From: Glaciecola sp. KUL10
GTDB lineage: Bacteria > Pseudomonadota > Gammaproteobacteria > Enterobacterales > Alteromonadaceae
Direction of reading: 5' to 3'
NCBI RefSeq assembly: GCF_003203515.1
Contig: NZ_BGNG01000003.1
Span: 1-64,000, forward strand
Length of the DNA: 64,000 nt
Each line of letters begins with the position of its first letter. Position 1 is the first letter of the stretch. The notes beneath the pieces were generated by a model. The model saw nothing but the letters and a program-made list of their open reading frames with translations. It made no database searches and had not been told where the DNA came from. Below, in pieces: positions 25,917-34,841 of this stretch. Made by a program: the position numbers and the translations under genes.

Positions 25917-28820
25917 TTAGAATCTTACTGTAACTGTAGCATTAGCACGTCTACCAAGTAAGTCATACAACGCGTTGAATGAATAGCTTGGTGGAACTTT
26001 GTTAAATGCATTACGAATACCAAAGAATACTTCTACGTTCTCAGTGTAGTCGTATCTGACTGAGAAATCGTGTGTCCAGATAGATGGAACAAACGCAGGC
26101 GAAGTATCTTCAGGTATATCACCGCCTGGCGAAATATCGAGTGTAAATGAACGATCAATGAAACGGCTAGACCAGTTGAAAGAAATATCATCGATACGGT
26201 AGTCGATACTAGTTCTCCACTGTAGCTCTGGGTCACCTACTTCGCCGTCTTCTACGTTGATTTCGTCCGGACGCTCTTGGAATGCAAATTCGTTAAGTTC
26301 TAACAACTGGTTAGCTTGTAGTCTTAAACGTACTTCACCTGGAAGGTCAAAGTTTGACAGGTCAGTTGAATAAAGGACTTGTGCTTCTATACCTTTTGTA
26401 GTGAAAGCTGATGAGTTAATAAAACCAGAGCGAACAAGCACAACGTCATTAGTACTTGGGTCGCGGTCGATTGCACTACAGAATGCAGCATCAGGGCCGC
26501 CCGTTGCATCAACACAATTATCTAGGATATCTTGCGCCGAAACCTGCTGAATCGCATCTTCAATTTCAATGTCGTAATGGTCAAGTGTAACCGTTAAATT
26601 CTCAACGAAGCTCGGCTCAAATACTAAACCAATAGTTGTTGAGGTCGCAGTTTCAGAGAATAGATCTGGGTTACCACCGCTAAGTGTTTGGATACTTACG
26701 TTATCGTTTGCATCAAATGGTAACGGAATACCCAAGGCAGCACAGTTTGCGGTGCGGTCTGGGTCGTTGTCGATGTTATCTCTATCACAAGGGTCATTAA
26801 TGTTCGAGAAACCAGGTGATTGAGGGCTAAAGGCTTCGTTTACGTTTGGTGCACGAACAGACTCCCCAGAGGTACCACGAATTCTTAATGATTCAATAGG
26901 CGCCCACATGAAACCAACTTGCCATGAATCTGCAGAACCTGCATGAGAATAATCAGCAGAGCGATAAGCAGCATCGATTGATAGCTCTTCAGCGAAAGTC
27001 ATATCAGCTAATATAGGCAAACGAACCTCACCGAAGAATTCTTCTACATCATAACCACCAGAAGAATTTGGAGTTGGCGCACTAGTGAAGAAACCTTGTT
27101 GAGTAAATTCGTCAGTGATTGTATTAGCAGTCTCTTCTCTAAACTCATAACCAAATGCGAATCCGATTGGACCACCTGGTAACTCAAAGAGTTCTGCAGA
27201 ATCGAAACTCAAACTTGCACCGTATGCTTCCTGTGTAATTTCATCTTCGCGCTGAACATCGCCCGAGACAAAATCAACCGCCGCAGCGCTTGCTTGTCCG
27301 AATCCAAACGGATTAAACGGAGCACAATTTCCGCCATTCACTGCTGCAGGGTCAGTGTAACCTTCACCTTGGGCTGAAGGAACTTGACTTCTACAAGCAA
27401 TTTCACCCGTTGCTGGGTCAATAACAGAATCTAGTGCAGCAGTAAAATTAGTAGGGATTAAGTCATTAAGAGTACGACGAATATTTGAAGTTTCACCACG
27501 CGTGTAGAACACATCGTAGTCGATTAGCGTATCAGATAACTCAAACATACCGTCAAAACCAGCAACTACACGGAATAATTTACGATCATTAGATGCTGAA
27601 CGGTTACCAATATCATCAAAGAAACGAGAGAACTGAACGTTACCTGTCTGACCATTATCGAACAAACGCTGACGAGTTACTTCGTCGAGGTAAGGGTTAT
27701 CAGTAGCGTTGATAGAAATATTACCGAAACGGAAAGACGGTTGGAACTGCTGCGCAATTTCCTTGTCTACATATTTGAAGTCACCGTAAAAACGGAGATC
27801 GTCAGTGATGTCGTAACGGAATGTTGACGCTAGGGTCATCGTTGTTTGGTCTGGAATGTAGTTGATGTACTCATCTGTAAAGAATACTGAGTCGAAGCGC
27901 TCACTAAAGTTACCAAACGCAAAGCTGTTAGTACCATCACGAGAAACTTGATCACGCGGAGAACCATCTGGATTAAATGTAATACGCGGACCGCCGCCAA
28001 ATGGGTTTAAAACACCAAATGCGTTGATCATTTCTGAACCAACAAAAGGAACACGCAAACGGTCTGGAATACCGTCTTCTTCACCGGTGTTATCTGGGTT
28101 TGCGATAGTACCGTTAGCTTCTGCCTGTTGCAGTTGTGGACGCATAACTTGCTTGATTCTGTCATAGCCAGCAAAGAAAGTAACGTTGCCACGACCGTCA
28201 TCGCTTGTAGAACCTGAAAGCACGCTGAACCCATGTGTTTGGTAATCAATGCTTTCCATATCGCGAGTACCATTCATTTGAATTTCGGTACCTTCGTAGT
28301 CATCTTTAAGAATGATGTTAATAACACCTGATACCGCATCAGAACCATAAATGGCCGATGCACCACCTGTGATTAATTCGATTCTTTCGATCATTGCAGC
28401 AGGAATCGTTCCTGTATCAATAGCTGATGAAAAAGGCGTACCTGCGACGTGGCGCTTGCCATTAACAAGCGTAAGTGTTCTGTTTGCACCAAGTGAACGT
28501 AAGTCAGGTGAACTCAAACCGGCGTTTGCGTTGCTGTTATTGTTACCGATGAGAGTTGAACCCGCAGCGATCGCTGGCAGCTCTGCAAGCATGCTACCTA
28601 GGTCAGGTGTACCAAAACGCTGAATCTCTTCTTGGCTAACTGTCACAATTGGAGATGGTGTAGATGCTTCCGCTCTCGCAATACGAGAACCAGTTACCTG
28701 AATCTTCTCTACCGTTTCAGTATCAGCTTCTGATTCTTGTGCGATTAGGCTTGTTTGTGAACTAAGGCCAAGTGCGAGTGCACCGGCAATGGATATTGCT
28801 AGTCGTTTTTTGTTAAACAT
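25917..28820 (-). CDS. Large TonB-dependent receptor (substrate unknown)
   Basis: Outer-membrane receptor of 967 residues. A signal peptide (about 1-27, ending LIAQ) precedes a TonB box-like VEKIQVTGSRI (about 38-48) and a plug with VTVSQEEIQRFG, DLRSLGANRTLTLVNGKR and ASAIYGSDAVSGVINIILK. A long barrel follows, ending NATVTVRF. The GSRI plus QRFG pattern is typical of the Alteromonadales receptor group that imports oligosaccharides, peptides or similar large ligands. The ATG at 28820 is chosen for its GGGAA site and signal peptide; an earlier reading lacks both. It lies just upstream of its own presumed energiser cluster. Confidence 0.92.
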   Translation of the reverse strand: MFNKKRLAISIAGALALGLSSQTSLIAQESEADTETVEKIQVTGSRIARAEASTPSPIVTVSQEEIQRFGTPDLGSMLAELPAIAAGSTLIGNNNSNANAGLSSPDLRSLGANRTLTLVNGKRHVAGTPFSSAIDTGTIPAAMIERIELITGGASAIYGSDAVSGVINIILKDDYEGTEIQMNGTRDMESIDYQTHGFSVLSGSTSDDGRGNVTFFAGYDRIKQVMRPQLQQAEANGTIANPDNTGEEDGIPDRLRVPFVGSEMINAFGVLNPFGGGPRITFNPDGSPRDQVSRDGTNSFAFGNFSERFDSVFFTDEYINYIPDQTTMTLASTFRYDITDDLRFYGDFKYVDKEIAQQFQPSFRFGNISINATDNPYLDEVTRQRLFDNGQTGNVQFSRFFDDIGNRSASNDRKLFRVVAGFDGMFELSDTLIDYDVFYTRGETSNIRRTLNDLIPTNFTAALDSVIDPATGEIACRSQVPSAQGEGYTDPAAVNGGNCAPFNPFGFGQASAAAVDFVSGDVQREDEITQEAYGASLSFDSAELFELPGGPIGFAFGYEFREETANTITDEFTQQGFFTSAPTPNSSGGYDVEEFFGEVRLPILADMTFAEELSIDAAYRSADYSHAGSADSWQVGFMWAPIESLRIRGTSGESVRAPNVNEAFSPQSPGFSNINDPCDRDNIDNDPDRTANCAALGIPLPFDANDNVSIQTLSGGNPDLFSETATSTTIGLVFEPSFVENLTVTLDHYDIEIEDAIQQVSAQDILDNCVDATGGPDAAFCSAIDRDPSTNDVVLVRSGFINSSAFTTKGIEAQVLYSTDLSNFDLPGEVRLRLQANQLLELNEFAFQERPDEINVEDGEVGDPELQWRTSIDYRIDDISFNWSSRFIDRSFTLDISPGGDIPEDTSPAFVPSIWTHDFSVRYDYTENVEVFFGIRNAFNKVPPSYSFNALYDLLGRRANATVTVRF

Positions 28821-28909
28821 AATGTTCCCTATGCTTTTTATTAAATTATAATTTTTATAAAGTTGACGCGAGTAAAGTTTGCACGAACAATACTGGTCTG
28901 TCCATATTG

Positions 28910-28955
28910 TAGTACACTTAGAAAAAGATAAAAGGATCACTTTTTAGTACACTTA
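28910..28955. repeat. 11-bp direct repeats between receptor and comFB
   Basis: TAGTACACTTA occurs at 28910-28920 and again at 28945-28955, 35 bases apart centre to centre (about 3.3 turns). The copies lie in the divergent gap between the receptor gene and comFB. Identical 11-mers this close suggest a regulator-binding pair, but no known site matches. Confidence 0.35.
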
Positions 28956-29028
28956 TTGTTACACGAGCGAAAAAAGAAAAACATTGCTTAAAATACCGCC
29001 AGTTCAAGAGTAAAACAGGAACCAAACA

Positions 29029-29301
29029 ATGAAATTAGACGACGATATACACAACTACTATGAGCATTTAGTCCTTGAGAAAATTGTTGCTTTAGGCCTC
29101 GATAAAAAGAAATCTTCAGACTATTTAGCTGACTTGACTTGTTTAGTGTTAAATCAAATGCCACCACGTTATATTAGGTATGAAGTCGATATGGCTTTTT
29201 ACTTGCCGGCATCAGAGCGTCAACAGATGGAGATGAACGTAGCACAAGCGATAGAAAACGCCACTAAGTATTTGGACGAGCATCCAAAGCCTAGTGAGTA
29301 G
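29029..29301 (+). CDS. ComFB-family protein
   Basis: A 90-residue protein of the late competence protein ComFB family. The family pattern is visible: HNYYEHLVLEKI (about 7-18), a conserved cysteine in DLTCLVLNQMPPRYIRYEVDMAFY (about 41-64). These proteins were named in Bacillus; in proteobacteria they are widespread small proteins, and homologues in cyanobacteria bind cyclic dinucleotides, but the role here is unknown. AGGA is well placed before the ATG. It stands alone, divergent from the large receptor gene. Confidence 0.8.
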   Translation: MKLDDDIHNYYEHLVLEKIVALGLDKKKSSDYLADLTCLVLNQMPPRYIRYEVDMAFYLPASERQQMEMNVAQAIENATKYLDEHPKPSE

Positions 29302-29328
29302 TTGCGAATAATAAAAAACGATAAGTTA

Positions 29329-29437
29329 GGTGGCAAACCTCAGCCACATCTCGGCACATAAGTCCTTTGGTACGGCTGCTCCCTTCCAGGCCTGACCGGG
29401 TTTCCAAACTGTTATTGCGAGAGAACCAAGGTTCACC
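29329..29437 (-). ncRNA. ffs: 4.5S RNA of the signal recognition particle
   Basis: On the minus strand the sequence shows the conserved SRP RNA apical region: GGTCAGGCCTGGAAGGGAGC followed by AGCCG, then GTGCCGAGATGTGGCTGAGG, matching the tetraloop and Ffh-binding symmetric/asymmetric loops of bacterial 4.5S RNA. The terminal stem is closed by GGTG...CACC and AACCT...AGGTT, which sets the ends used here (about 109 bases). A TTTTTT run follows about 10 bases after the 3' end, consistent with termination. It binds Ffh to target membrane proteins co-translationally. Confidence 0.95.
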
Positions 29438-29444
29438 ATTGTGA

Positions 29445-29469
29445 ACCGCTTGAGTGTCGTTCAAGCGGT
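29445..29469 (-). other. Hairpin in the 4.5S RNA 5' leader
   Basis: ACCGCTTGA and TCAAGCGGT form a perfect 9-bp stem with a 7-base loop, ending 8 bases before the mature 4.5S 5' end and starting about at the expected transcript start. A second 7-bp stem, GGTTCAC/GTGAACC (29430-29436 and 29441-29447), overlaps it and the mature RNA, so the two cannot form together. In E. coli the 4.5S precursor leader is removed by RNase P; this leader may be handled likewise. Confidence 0.5.
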
Positions 29470-29473
29470 GTGG

Positions 29474-29502
29474 ATTATGAACAACTAGCATAGGAGTTGC
29501 AA
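29474..29502 (-). promoter_or_regulatory. Promoter of ffs
   Basis: On the minus strand TTGCAA (-35) and CATAAT (-10) are separated by exactly 17 bases. The start would fall near 29467, about 30 bases before the mature 5' end of 4.5S RNA. Confidence 0.6.
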
Positions 29503-29599
29503 CTGATTTTGTTGCATATATGAGTCAAGTGCTCAATATGCATTCAAATTTGCGTAACTGAACTCATCCTCTATAAATTGAAGTGCTCAAAGTACTATT

Positions 29600-30646
29600 T
29601 TAGCTAAAACGCTCTTCTGCAAGCCGATCTGCAATTAATGAGGTTGGTAAGTCTTGAGACTCCGAACGTTCAAAAACAGTATTTAACGTTTGTGCGACCT
29701 TTTCGAGATGAGTTTTAATAGCCTCTGGTTTACTGGCGATTTTTTGATGATGAATATCGATTATCCCACCTGCATTGATTACGTAATCAGGCGCATACAA
29801 TATTTCTCTAGCGTGAAGTTCTGTGCCAATTTCAGGGTGCTGAAGCTGATTGTTAGCCGCACCTGAAATTACCTTCGCCTTTATCAGGTTAATATTAGTT
29901 TGATTGATTGCATTGCCTAACGCACAAGGAGCAAAGACATCTACATCTAGAGTACTAATATCTTCAACGCTTACAATCGTAGCACCAAAACGCTCTTTTG
30001 CGATTTTACAATTGGGCTCAAAAACATCTGCGACAAAAATCTTAGCACCGGCATTATAAAGATGCTCAGCCAAGCGCATTCCTACACTACCAATTCCCGT
30101 TATAGCAACGCTTACCTCGCCCAAGCCTTTATTTAGCCTGTATTTAACTGCTTCTCGAAGGCCAACAAACACGCCGTATGCTGTTGCTGGTGCAGGATTG
30201 CCATCCGCAGGGCTACCATCAAATTGTAAGTTGCCTCCTACTCCGCCAACATGTTTAGTATGTTTAGCCATATCGATAACATTGGAAACACTGATACCTG
30301 AATCTTCAGCAATCACATATTGACCGTCTAAACTTTCGACAAATCGTCCCATTTGCTCCATCATGTGAGGCGTTTTTTGTGAACGATGATCGCCAATAAT
30401 AACTGATTTTCCTCCTCCTAATGGCAAAGACGCCATCGCAGCCTTATATGTCATCCCCTTAGAAAGACGAAGAACATCGGTTAACGCAGCTTGTGAATCG
30501 GCATAATTAAACATCCGGCAACCTCCAAGTCCAGGACCAAGGTTTGTGTTGTGAACTGCAATAATGGCGCTTAGTCCGCTAATTGGATCTTGGTGGAATG
30601 CAACGTGCTCATGCTGATCAAAATCTGGATGCTCAAAAACTGACAT
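29600..30646 (-). CDS. ldh: Leucine dehydrogenase (Glu/Leu/Phe/Val dehydrogenase family)
   Basis: NAD-dependent oxidative deaminase of branched-chain amino acids (348 residues, the length of leucine rather than glutamate dehydrogenases). The catalytic region shows LSKGMTYKAAMASLPLGGGKS (about 62-82) with the two conserved lysines, and the Rossmann loop ITGIGSVGMRLAEHL is near 185. It starts with a good AGAGG site. A Lrp/AsnC-type gene is divergent, sharing a roughly 200-base regulatory region, so control by leucine or a related amino acid is likely. Valine or phenylalanine dehydrogenase specificity cannot be excluded; the neighbouring Phe/Tyr catabolic genes make this worth noting. Confidence 0.88.
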   Translation of the reverse strand: MSVFEHPDFDQHEHVAFHQDPISGLSAIIAVHNTNLGPGLGGCRMFNYADSQAALTDVLRLSKGMTYKAAMASLPLGGGKSVIIGDHRSQKTPHMMEQMGRFVESLDGQYVIAEDSGISVSNVIDMAKHTKHVGGVGGNLQFDGSPADGNPAPATAYGVFVGLREAVKYRLNKGLGEVSVAITGIGSVGMRLAEHLYNAGAKIFVADVFEPNCKIAKERFGATIVSVEDISTLDVDVFAPCALGNAINQTNINLIKAKVISGAANNQLQHPEIGTELHAREILYAPDYVINAGGIIDIHHQKIASKPEAIKTHLEKVAQTLNTVFERSESQDLPTSLIADRLAEERFS

Positions 30647-30745
30647 TGTGACCTCTTGTTATACGGTTAGTCGAATCGCTTATTATTTTAATTAGCACAT
30701 AGTATGCGTTAAATATCTAAAACAGCTTTGCTAATTAATGCCGTA

Positions 30746-30760
30746 AACAATTGTATTGTT
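30746..30760. promoter_or_regulatory. Palindromic operator candidate between ldh and lrp
   Basis: AACAAT-TGT-ATTGTT is a perfect 6-bp-arm inverted repeat, 15 bases in all, in the middle of the ldh/Lrp divergent gap. Its size and A+T-richness fit Lrp-family sites, which have palindromic 15-bp consensus forms. Confidence 0.4.
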
Positions 30761-30849
30761 AAATTAATGTGATATTTATTTTCGCAATTGAGGATAAGTA
30801 TCCTATAATGAAGCTTGCAAAATGATATTCGCTCTAAATGGATTAATAA

Positions 30850-31317
30850 ATGAAATTAGATAAGTTTGACAGAGAAATACTTCGCGTAATGCAAAAAGAC
30901 GCCACTGTATCAATGGCGGAATTGAGTCAATATGTAGGGCTATCTCACACACCTTGTTGGCGACGTGTGAAAAGAATGGAAGCTGATGGTGTCATTCGCC
31001 AAAAAGTGACATTATTAGATTCCAAAAAACTTAATCTGGGTGTGTCTGTTTTTATTTATGTGACATTAAAAAATCATGACGGTGACTCTTTAACTGACTT
31101 TGAAAGCGCCGTACAAGAAATAAATGAAATTGTGGAGTGTCACACGACAAGTGGGGAGAAAGACTATTTACTTAAAGTCATTGTTGAAAGTATAGAAGAA
31201 TACGAACACTTACTTAAGACCAAGCTGACTCACCTACCTTTAGTCGATCACTTAAGCTCAACATTTGCACTTAAGCAAGTCAAAAACACAACCGAGTTGC
31301 CAATCAAAAACGTCTAA
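30850..31317 (+). CDS. Lrp/AsnC-family transcriptional regulator
   Basis: A 155-residue feast/famine regulator. The N-terminal helix-turn-helix (about 4-60; LDKFDREILRVMQKDATVSMAELSQYVGLSHTPCWRRVKRME) is followed by a RAM/ActB effector domain (about 65-145; VECHTTSGEKDYLLKVIVE). Its position opposite leucine dehydrogenase points to local control of that gene (BkdR-like). It converges with maiA, overlapping its last 4 bases. Confidence 0.92.
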   Translation: MKLDKFDREILRVMQKDATVSMAELSQYVGLSHTPCWRRVKRMEADGVIRQKVTLLDSKKLNLGVSVFIYVTLKNHDGDSLTDFESAVQEINEIVECHTTSGEKDYLLKVIVESIEEYEHLLKTKLTHLPLVDHLSSTFALKQVKNTTELPIKNV

Positions 31318-31967
31318 TTGGCATCGATTTGATTCTCGGGAAGTGCTTTTATAAACGCATCAAGACTATTGCAGTTTTCATTAATTTTAGAAATCAATGG
31401 AAACTGCTTCATATCTAAATTGAAACGCTTTGCATTATAAATTTGAGGAATTAAGCAAATATCTGCCAAACTCACATCATACCCAAAACAGAACTTACCA
31501 GCTCGGGTCGCTAACTTCTTCTCGAGCGCGCTAAACGTTTTGGACATCCACAACTGTTGCCAACTTTCAATATAAGTTGCGTCAGCCTCAAAATCACCTT
31601 TTAACTTATTTAATATTCTAAGATTCGTGATAGGTTGTACATCACAGGCTAAATCATAAGCAACAGACCGCACTCTTGCTCTATCTAGAGTATGTTCTGG
31701 CAGAAGTTTGCAACCCTGCTCGTATTTTTCATCTAGATACTCAATGATAGATAGCGATTGATTTAAAATAATATCTTCATCATCGTCAACTAATGTTGGC
31801 ACCAATTGAGTTGGATTTAATCGACTATAGGCCTCAGATTTTTGTTCGCCACCGTCTTTGACCAAATGAACGGGCTGATAATCATAAGACAGCCCTTTTA
31901 AGTTCATGGCGATACGCACGCGATAGGTGGCAGAAGACCGCCAATATCCGTGTAGTGTTAGGCTCAT
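31314..31967 (-). CDS. maiA: Maleylacetoacetate isomerase
   Basis: Zeta-class glutathione-transferase-like enzyme (217 residues) that isomerises maleylacetoacetate to fumarylacetoacetate in tyrosine/homogentisate degradation. The zeta signature SSATYRVRIAMNLKGL is at about 10-25 (Ser and the Arg that bind glutathione), LNPTQLVPTL near 52 and SIIEYLDEKY near 72. The gene overlaps the fahA stop by 4 bases (ATGA), so it is translationally coupled as the second gene of the pair. Confidence 0.92.
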   Translation of the reverse strand: MSLTLHGYWRSSATYRVRIAMNLKGLSYDYQPVHLVKDGGEQKSEAYSRLNPTQLVPTLVDDDEDIILNQSLSIIEYLDEKYEQGCKLLPEHTLDRARVRSVAYDLACDVQPITNLRILNKLKGDFEADATYIESWQQLWMSKTFSALEKKLATRAGKFCFGYDVSLADICLIPQIYNAKRFNLDMKQFPLISKINENCNSLDAFIKALPENQIDAN

Positions 31968-32968
31968 GATTGTTTTACTCTTTGGTCGATCGCGCCAAAA
32001 ATTGACTGTTCATTTTTGTCAAACATTTCCATTCTTATTTGGTCACCAAATTTCATAAATGAGGTAGAGGGTTTACCGTCACGAATTGTTTCGATCATTC
32101 TAACTTCAGCAATACATGAATAACCTACTCCCCCCTCAGTCACAGCAGTGCCATACTCCGTGCCTTGTTTATTAGACACGGTGCCTGAGCCGATAATTGC
32201 ACCTGCACCTAAATTTCTAGATTTTGCTGCGTGAGCAATTAACTGTCCAAAGTGGAAAGTCATATCTTCCCCAGCTTCTGGCTTCCCGAATAGAGCGCCA
32301 TTGTAATGTGATATTAAAGGTAAGTTAAGCTTTCCATCTTTCCAGTCATCTAACTCGTCAGGGGTCACAGCAACAGGCGAAAATGCACTTGCAGGTTTTG
32401 AGTTAAAAAAACCAAACCCTTTAGCTAACTCGCCAGGAATAAGTCCTCTGAGTGACACATCATTAACAAGCATAATTAGCTTTACATGCGCTAGTGCGTC
32501 ATCAGCACTTACACTCATAGGGACATCATCGGTCACTACAGCAATTTCGCCTTCAAAATCAATTCCCCATTCGTCACTGGGTAATTCAATGTCGTCGCAA
32601 GGCGCTATAAAATCATCTGACCCACCTTGATACATCAACGGGTCCGTCCAAAAGCTTTCAGGCATTTCTGCACCGCGGGCTTTCCTGACCAATTCGACAT
32701 GATTGACATAAGCACTTCCGTCCGCCCATTGATAGGCGCGGGGCAATGGGCTTTCGCACAATGTTTGCTCAAATTCAAAGCTATCATCAACTTCACCCTC
32801 GCATAGTTTTGCGTAAAGGGACTGTAGGTCGCTCTCAAGCCCCGCCCAATTGTCGATTGCATACTGCATCGTTGGTACACCATCCACAAAACATGCTTTT
32901 GTGAGCGTTTTGTTCACTACGACCAGTTGGCCATCTCTGGAGCCATTTTTGTAGGTTGCTAGCTTCAT
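31964..32968 (-). CDS. fahA: Fumarylacetoacetate hydrolase
   Basis: Splits fumarylacetoacetate to fumarate and acetoacetate, the last step of tyrosine degradation. The 334 residues belong to the short bacterial FAA hydrolase type. Visible are the metal-binding glutamates in DFEGEIAVVTDDV (about 145-157) and LMLVNDVSLRG (about 173-183), the substrate lysine in LAKGFGFFNSKPASAFSPVA (about 190-210) and GAIIGSGTVSN near 255. It leads the fahA-maiA pair. Neither the 4-hydroxyphenylpyruvate dioxygenase nor the homogentisate dioxygenase gene is in this window. Confidence 0.92.
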   Translation of the reverse strand: MKLATYKNGSRDGQLVVVNKTLTKACFVDGVPTMQYAIDNWAGLESDLQSLYAKLCEGEVDDSFEFEQTLCESPLPRAYQWADGSAYVNHVELVRKARGAEMPESFWTDPLMYQGGSDDFIAPCDDIELPSDEWGIDFEGEIAVVTDDVPMSVSADDALAHVKLIMLVNDVSLRGLIPGELAKGFGFFNSKPASAFSPVAVTPDELDDWKDGKLNLPLISHYNGALFGKPEAGEDMTFHFGQLIAHAAKSRNLGAGAIIGSGTVSNKQGTEYGTAVTEGGVGYSCIAEVRMIETIRDGKPSTSFMKFGDQIRMEMFDKNEQSIFGAIDQRVKQS

Positions 32969-33106
32969 CGTTACCCTTATTTTCTAACGTTGTTTTTTAT
33001 GTTTGTTTTAAAATATTTAATCTAACAAAATCGTTATTGGACGCTATTCTGTCAATGTCGATAGTCTAAAGTTGCACGGCAATAATACAAAGCATAGATG
33101 ATAAAT

Positions 33107-33142
33107 AAAAAAGGGCGAAATATTACTATTTCGCCCTTTTTT
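33107..33142. terminator. Rho-independent terminator after tyrR
   Basis: AAAAAAGGGCGAAATA and TATTTCGCCCTTTTTT pair perfectly around TTAC, giving a 16-bp stem with flanking A and T tracts. It stops tyrR and separates it from the fahA promoter. Confidence 0.93.
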
Positions 33143-33168
33143 ATAACGGCTACAGAGAACTTTTGTAC

Positions 33169-34692
33169 TCAATACTTTACAGAAGCCTTGCTAATTCCAT
33201 ACTCTCTCAATTTATTCGCGATTGCAGTATGACTTAAGCCGAGTTTGCGAGCTAATTGGCGAGTACTTGGATATGAAGGATATAGTCGCTTTAACAAGTC
33301 TTTCTCAAAGCGTTTAACTTCTTGGTCAAGTGTCCCATCAAAATCATCATCAATATAGCTGACCGTAGCACTGCAATTTGGCAACTGAATGGTTTCTCGG
33401 GTGATTTCATTCCCTTCCATTAAAGTGATTGCTCTATATAGCGCATTCTCCAGTTGACGAATATTGCCGGGCCATGGATATCCTTGTAAATAATCAACAC
33501 ACGATTTGCTGAGTTTAGGAGGGCGAATACCTAGTTTTTTCGCATGTTTTCTAACAATAGTTTCTGATAAGCCTACAAGGTCAGCTTTTCTTTCTCTTAA
33601 TGGCGGCACGACTAAGGTCAAAACATTTAACCGATAAAACAGGTCCTCCCTGAAGGTGCCCATATCAACCATCTCACCAATGTCTTTGCTAGTCAGCACT
33701 ATAAACCGAATGTCTAACTCGATAGGCTCGCCTTTAATCGTCGCCTGCTGTTCTTGCAAGACGCGCAACAGTTTGAGTTGCAATGACTCAGACATTTCAG
33801 ATGCCTCATCAAGTATCAAGGTACCTTCTTGTGCCTGCTCAAGTTTTCCGGTATGCGTATCACTACCAAAGAGTTCCGTTTCTGCAATATCGTCTGGCAA
33901 ACCCGCAAAATTAATAGTGACAACTGGTTGATCAACGCGCTTACTACTTTCATGGCATGCTCGTGCGATAACCTCTTTACCAGTACCTGCTTCACCGTAA
34001 ATTAAAATATTACCGTCTAAGGCCGACATTGACTTGGCTTCTTTTATTAACTTTTTCATCGCGGTGCTTTGAGCATTGAGTCCTGCGAAACCGTTATTAG
34101 ACATTTTATTAAGTGCTGTCATCTGTTTGCCAAGGCGAATCTCGGACTTAAGCATCACTACTGCACCTGCCAACACAGATTTGTCAGAGTCAGGCACATC
34201 AACAGGCAAGATATCCGCGATGTAGTCTTGTTCAATAAACTTGATTTTTTGCGTTTGCGCGTAGGTCTCTTTTCGGTCAAGCCATTTAGTGAAACTGAAG
34301 CCTGTGATAACTTCATCAATATTGAGCTTTAAAATTTCTTCCGTTGGCATCTCTAATCCGCTTAAAACAGCGTCATTAAAGAGAATAATACGGCCACTCG
34401 TGTCTATTGAAAAGCAAGGATCCGGTAACGTTCTCAACAGCGCGCGAAGTTGGTTTCTCTCTCGCTGTATTGGCATAAATGGCGTGGTTTTAACATCGTC
34501 GATACCTTCAATCATTCTGATTTTTGGCATTAAGTGTGTGAAGTCTTCAAACTCTATGTTTGGAAAGTCTAAAAAGATTTTGCCCGTCTCATCAATTTCG
34601 ATTCCGCGTAGGTCAATCTCGTACTCCAGAAGAATATCGAGAACATCTTGAGTGATGCCTAACCTGTCCTGACATGTTATTTCCAAGCGCAT
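33169..34692 (-). CDS. tyrR: TyrR/PhhR-type aromatic amino acid regulator
   Basis: A 507-residue regulator with N-terminal ACT domain (about 1-75), PAS domain (about 80-170), AAA+ sigma-54-interaction-type domain (about 200-430; Walker A GEAGTGKE, Walker B LILDEASEM) and a C-terminal helix-turn-helix (about 470-500; TRQLARKLGLSHTAIANKLREYGI). The GAFTGA loop needed to activate sigma-54 is replaced by a short FGSDTHTG segment, as in TyrR proteins, which regulate sigma-70 promoters with Phe/Tyr as effectors. It lies between phhA and fahA-maiA, which it probably activates. Confidence 0.93.
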   Translation of the reverse strand: MRLEITCQDRLGITQDVLDILLEYEIDLRGIEIDETGKIFLDFPNIEFEDFTHLMPKIRMIEGIDDVKTTPFMPIQRERNQLRALLRTLPDPCFSIDTSGRIILFNDAVLSGLEMPTEEILKLNIDEVITGFSFTKWLDRKETYAQTQKIKFIEQDYIADILPVDVPDSDKSVLAGAVVMLKSEIRLGKQMTALNKMSNNGFAGLNAQSTAMKKLIKEAKSMSALDGNILIYGEAGTGKEVIARACHESSKRVDQPVVTINFAGLPDDIAETELFGSDTHTGKLEQAQEGTLILDEASEMSESLQLKLLRVLQEQQATIKGEPIELDIRFIVLTSKDIGEMVDMGTFREDLFYRLNVLTLVVPPLRERKADLVGLSETIVRKHAKKLGIRPPKLSKSCVDYLQGYPWPGNIRQLENALYRAITLMEGNEITRETIQLPNCSATVSYIDDDFDGTLDQEVKRFEKDLLKRLYPSYPSTRQLARKLGLSHTAIANKLREYGISKASVKY

Positions 34693-34767
34693 GATATTTT
34701 GTCCGTGTTTGTCACCCCGAGGTGAATTTGCTTAATCTGTCCATTTTTACGCAGAGGTAGTGGCGAA

Positions 34768-34809
34768 GATCAGAAAAACCGCGCATAGCATGCACGCTTT
34801 TTCCTGATC
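34768..34809. terminator. Inverted repeat between phhA and tyrR
   Basis: GATCAGAAAAA and TTTTTCCTGATC form a long stem interrupted by one bulge, closing an inner palindromic stretch around GCATAGCATGC. It lies about 30 bases after the phhA stop and about 75 before the tyrR start (minus strand), so it may terminate phhA or form a leader structure ahead of tyrR. It has no long terminal T-run outside the stem. Confidence 0.4.
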
Positions 34810-34841
34810 ATTTCAAGCGGTTGTCTGTTTTAAGTTGACAA

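Noticed and set aside
32969-33106. TyrR box upstream of fahA
   Set aside because: No TGTAAA-N6-TTTACA match with two mismatches or fewer was found.
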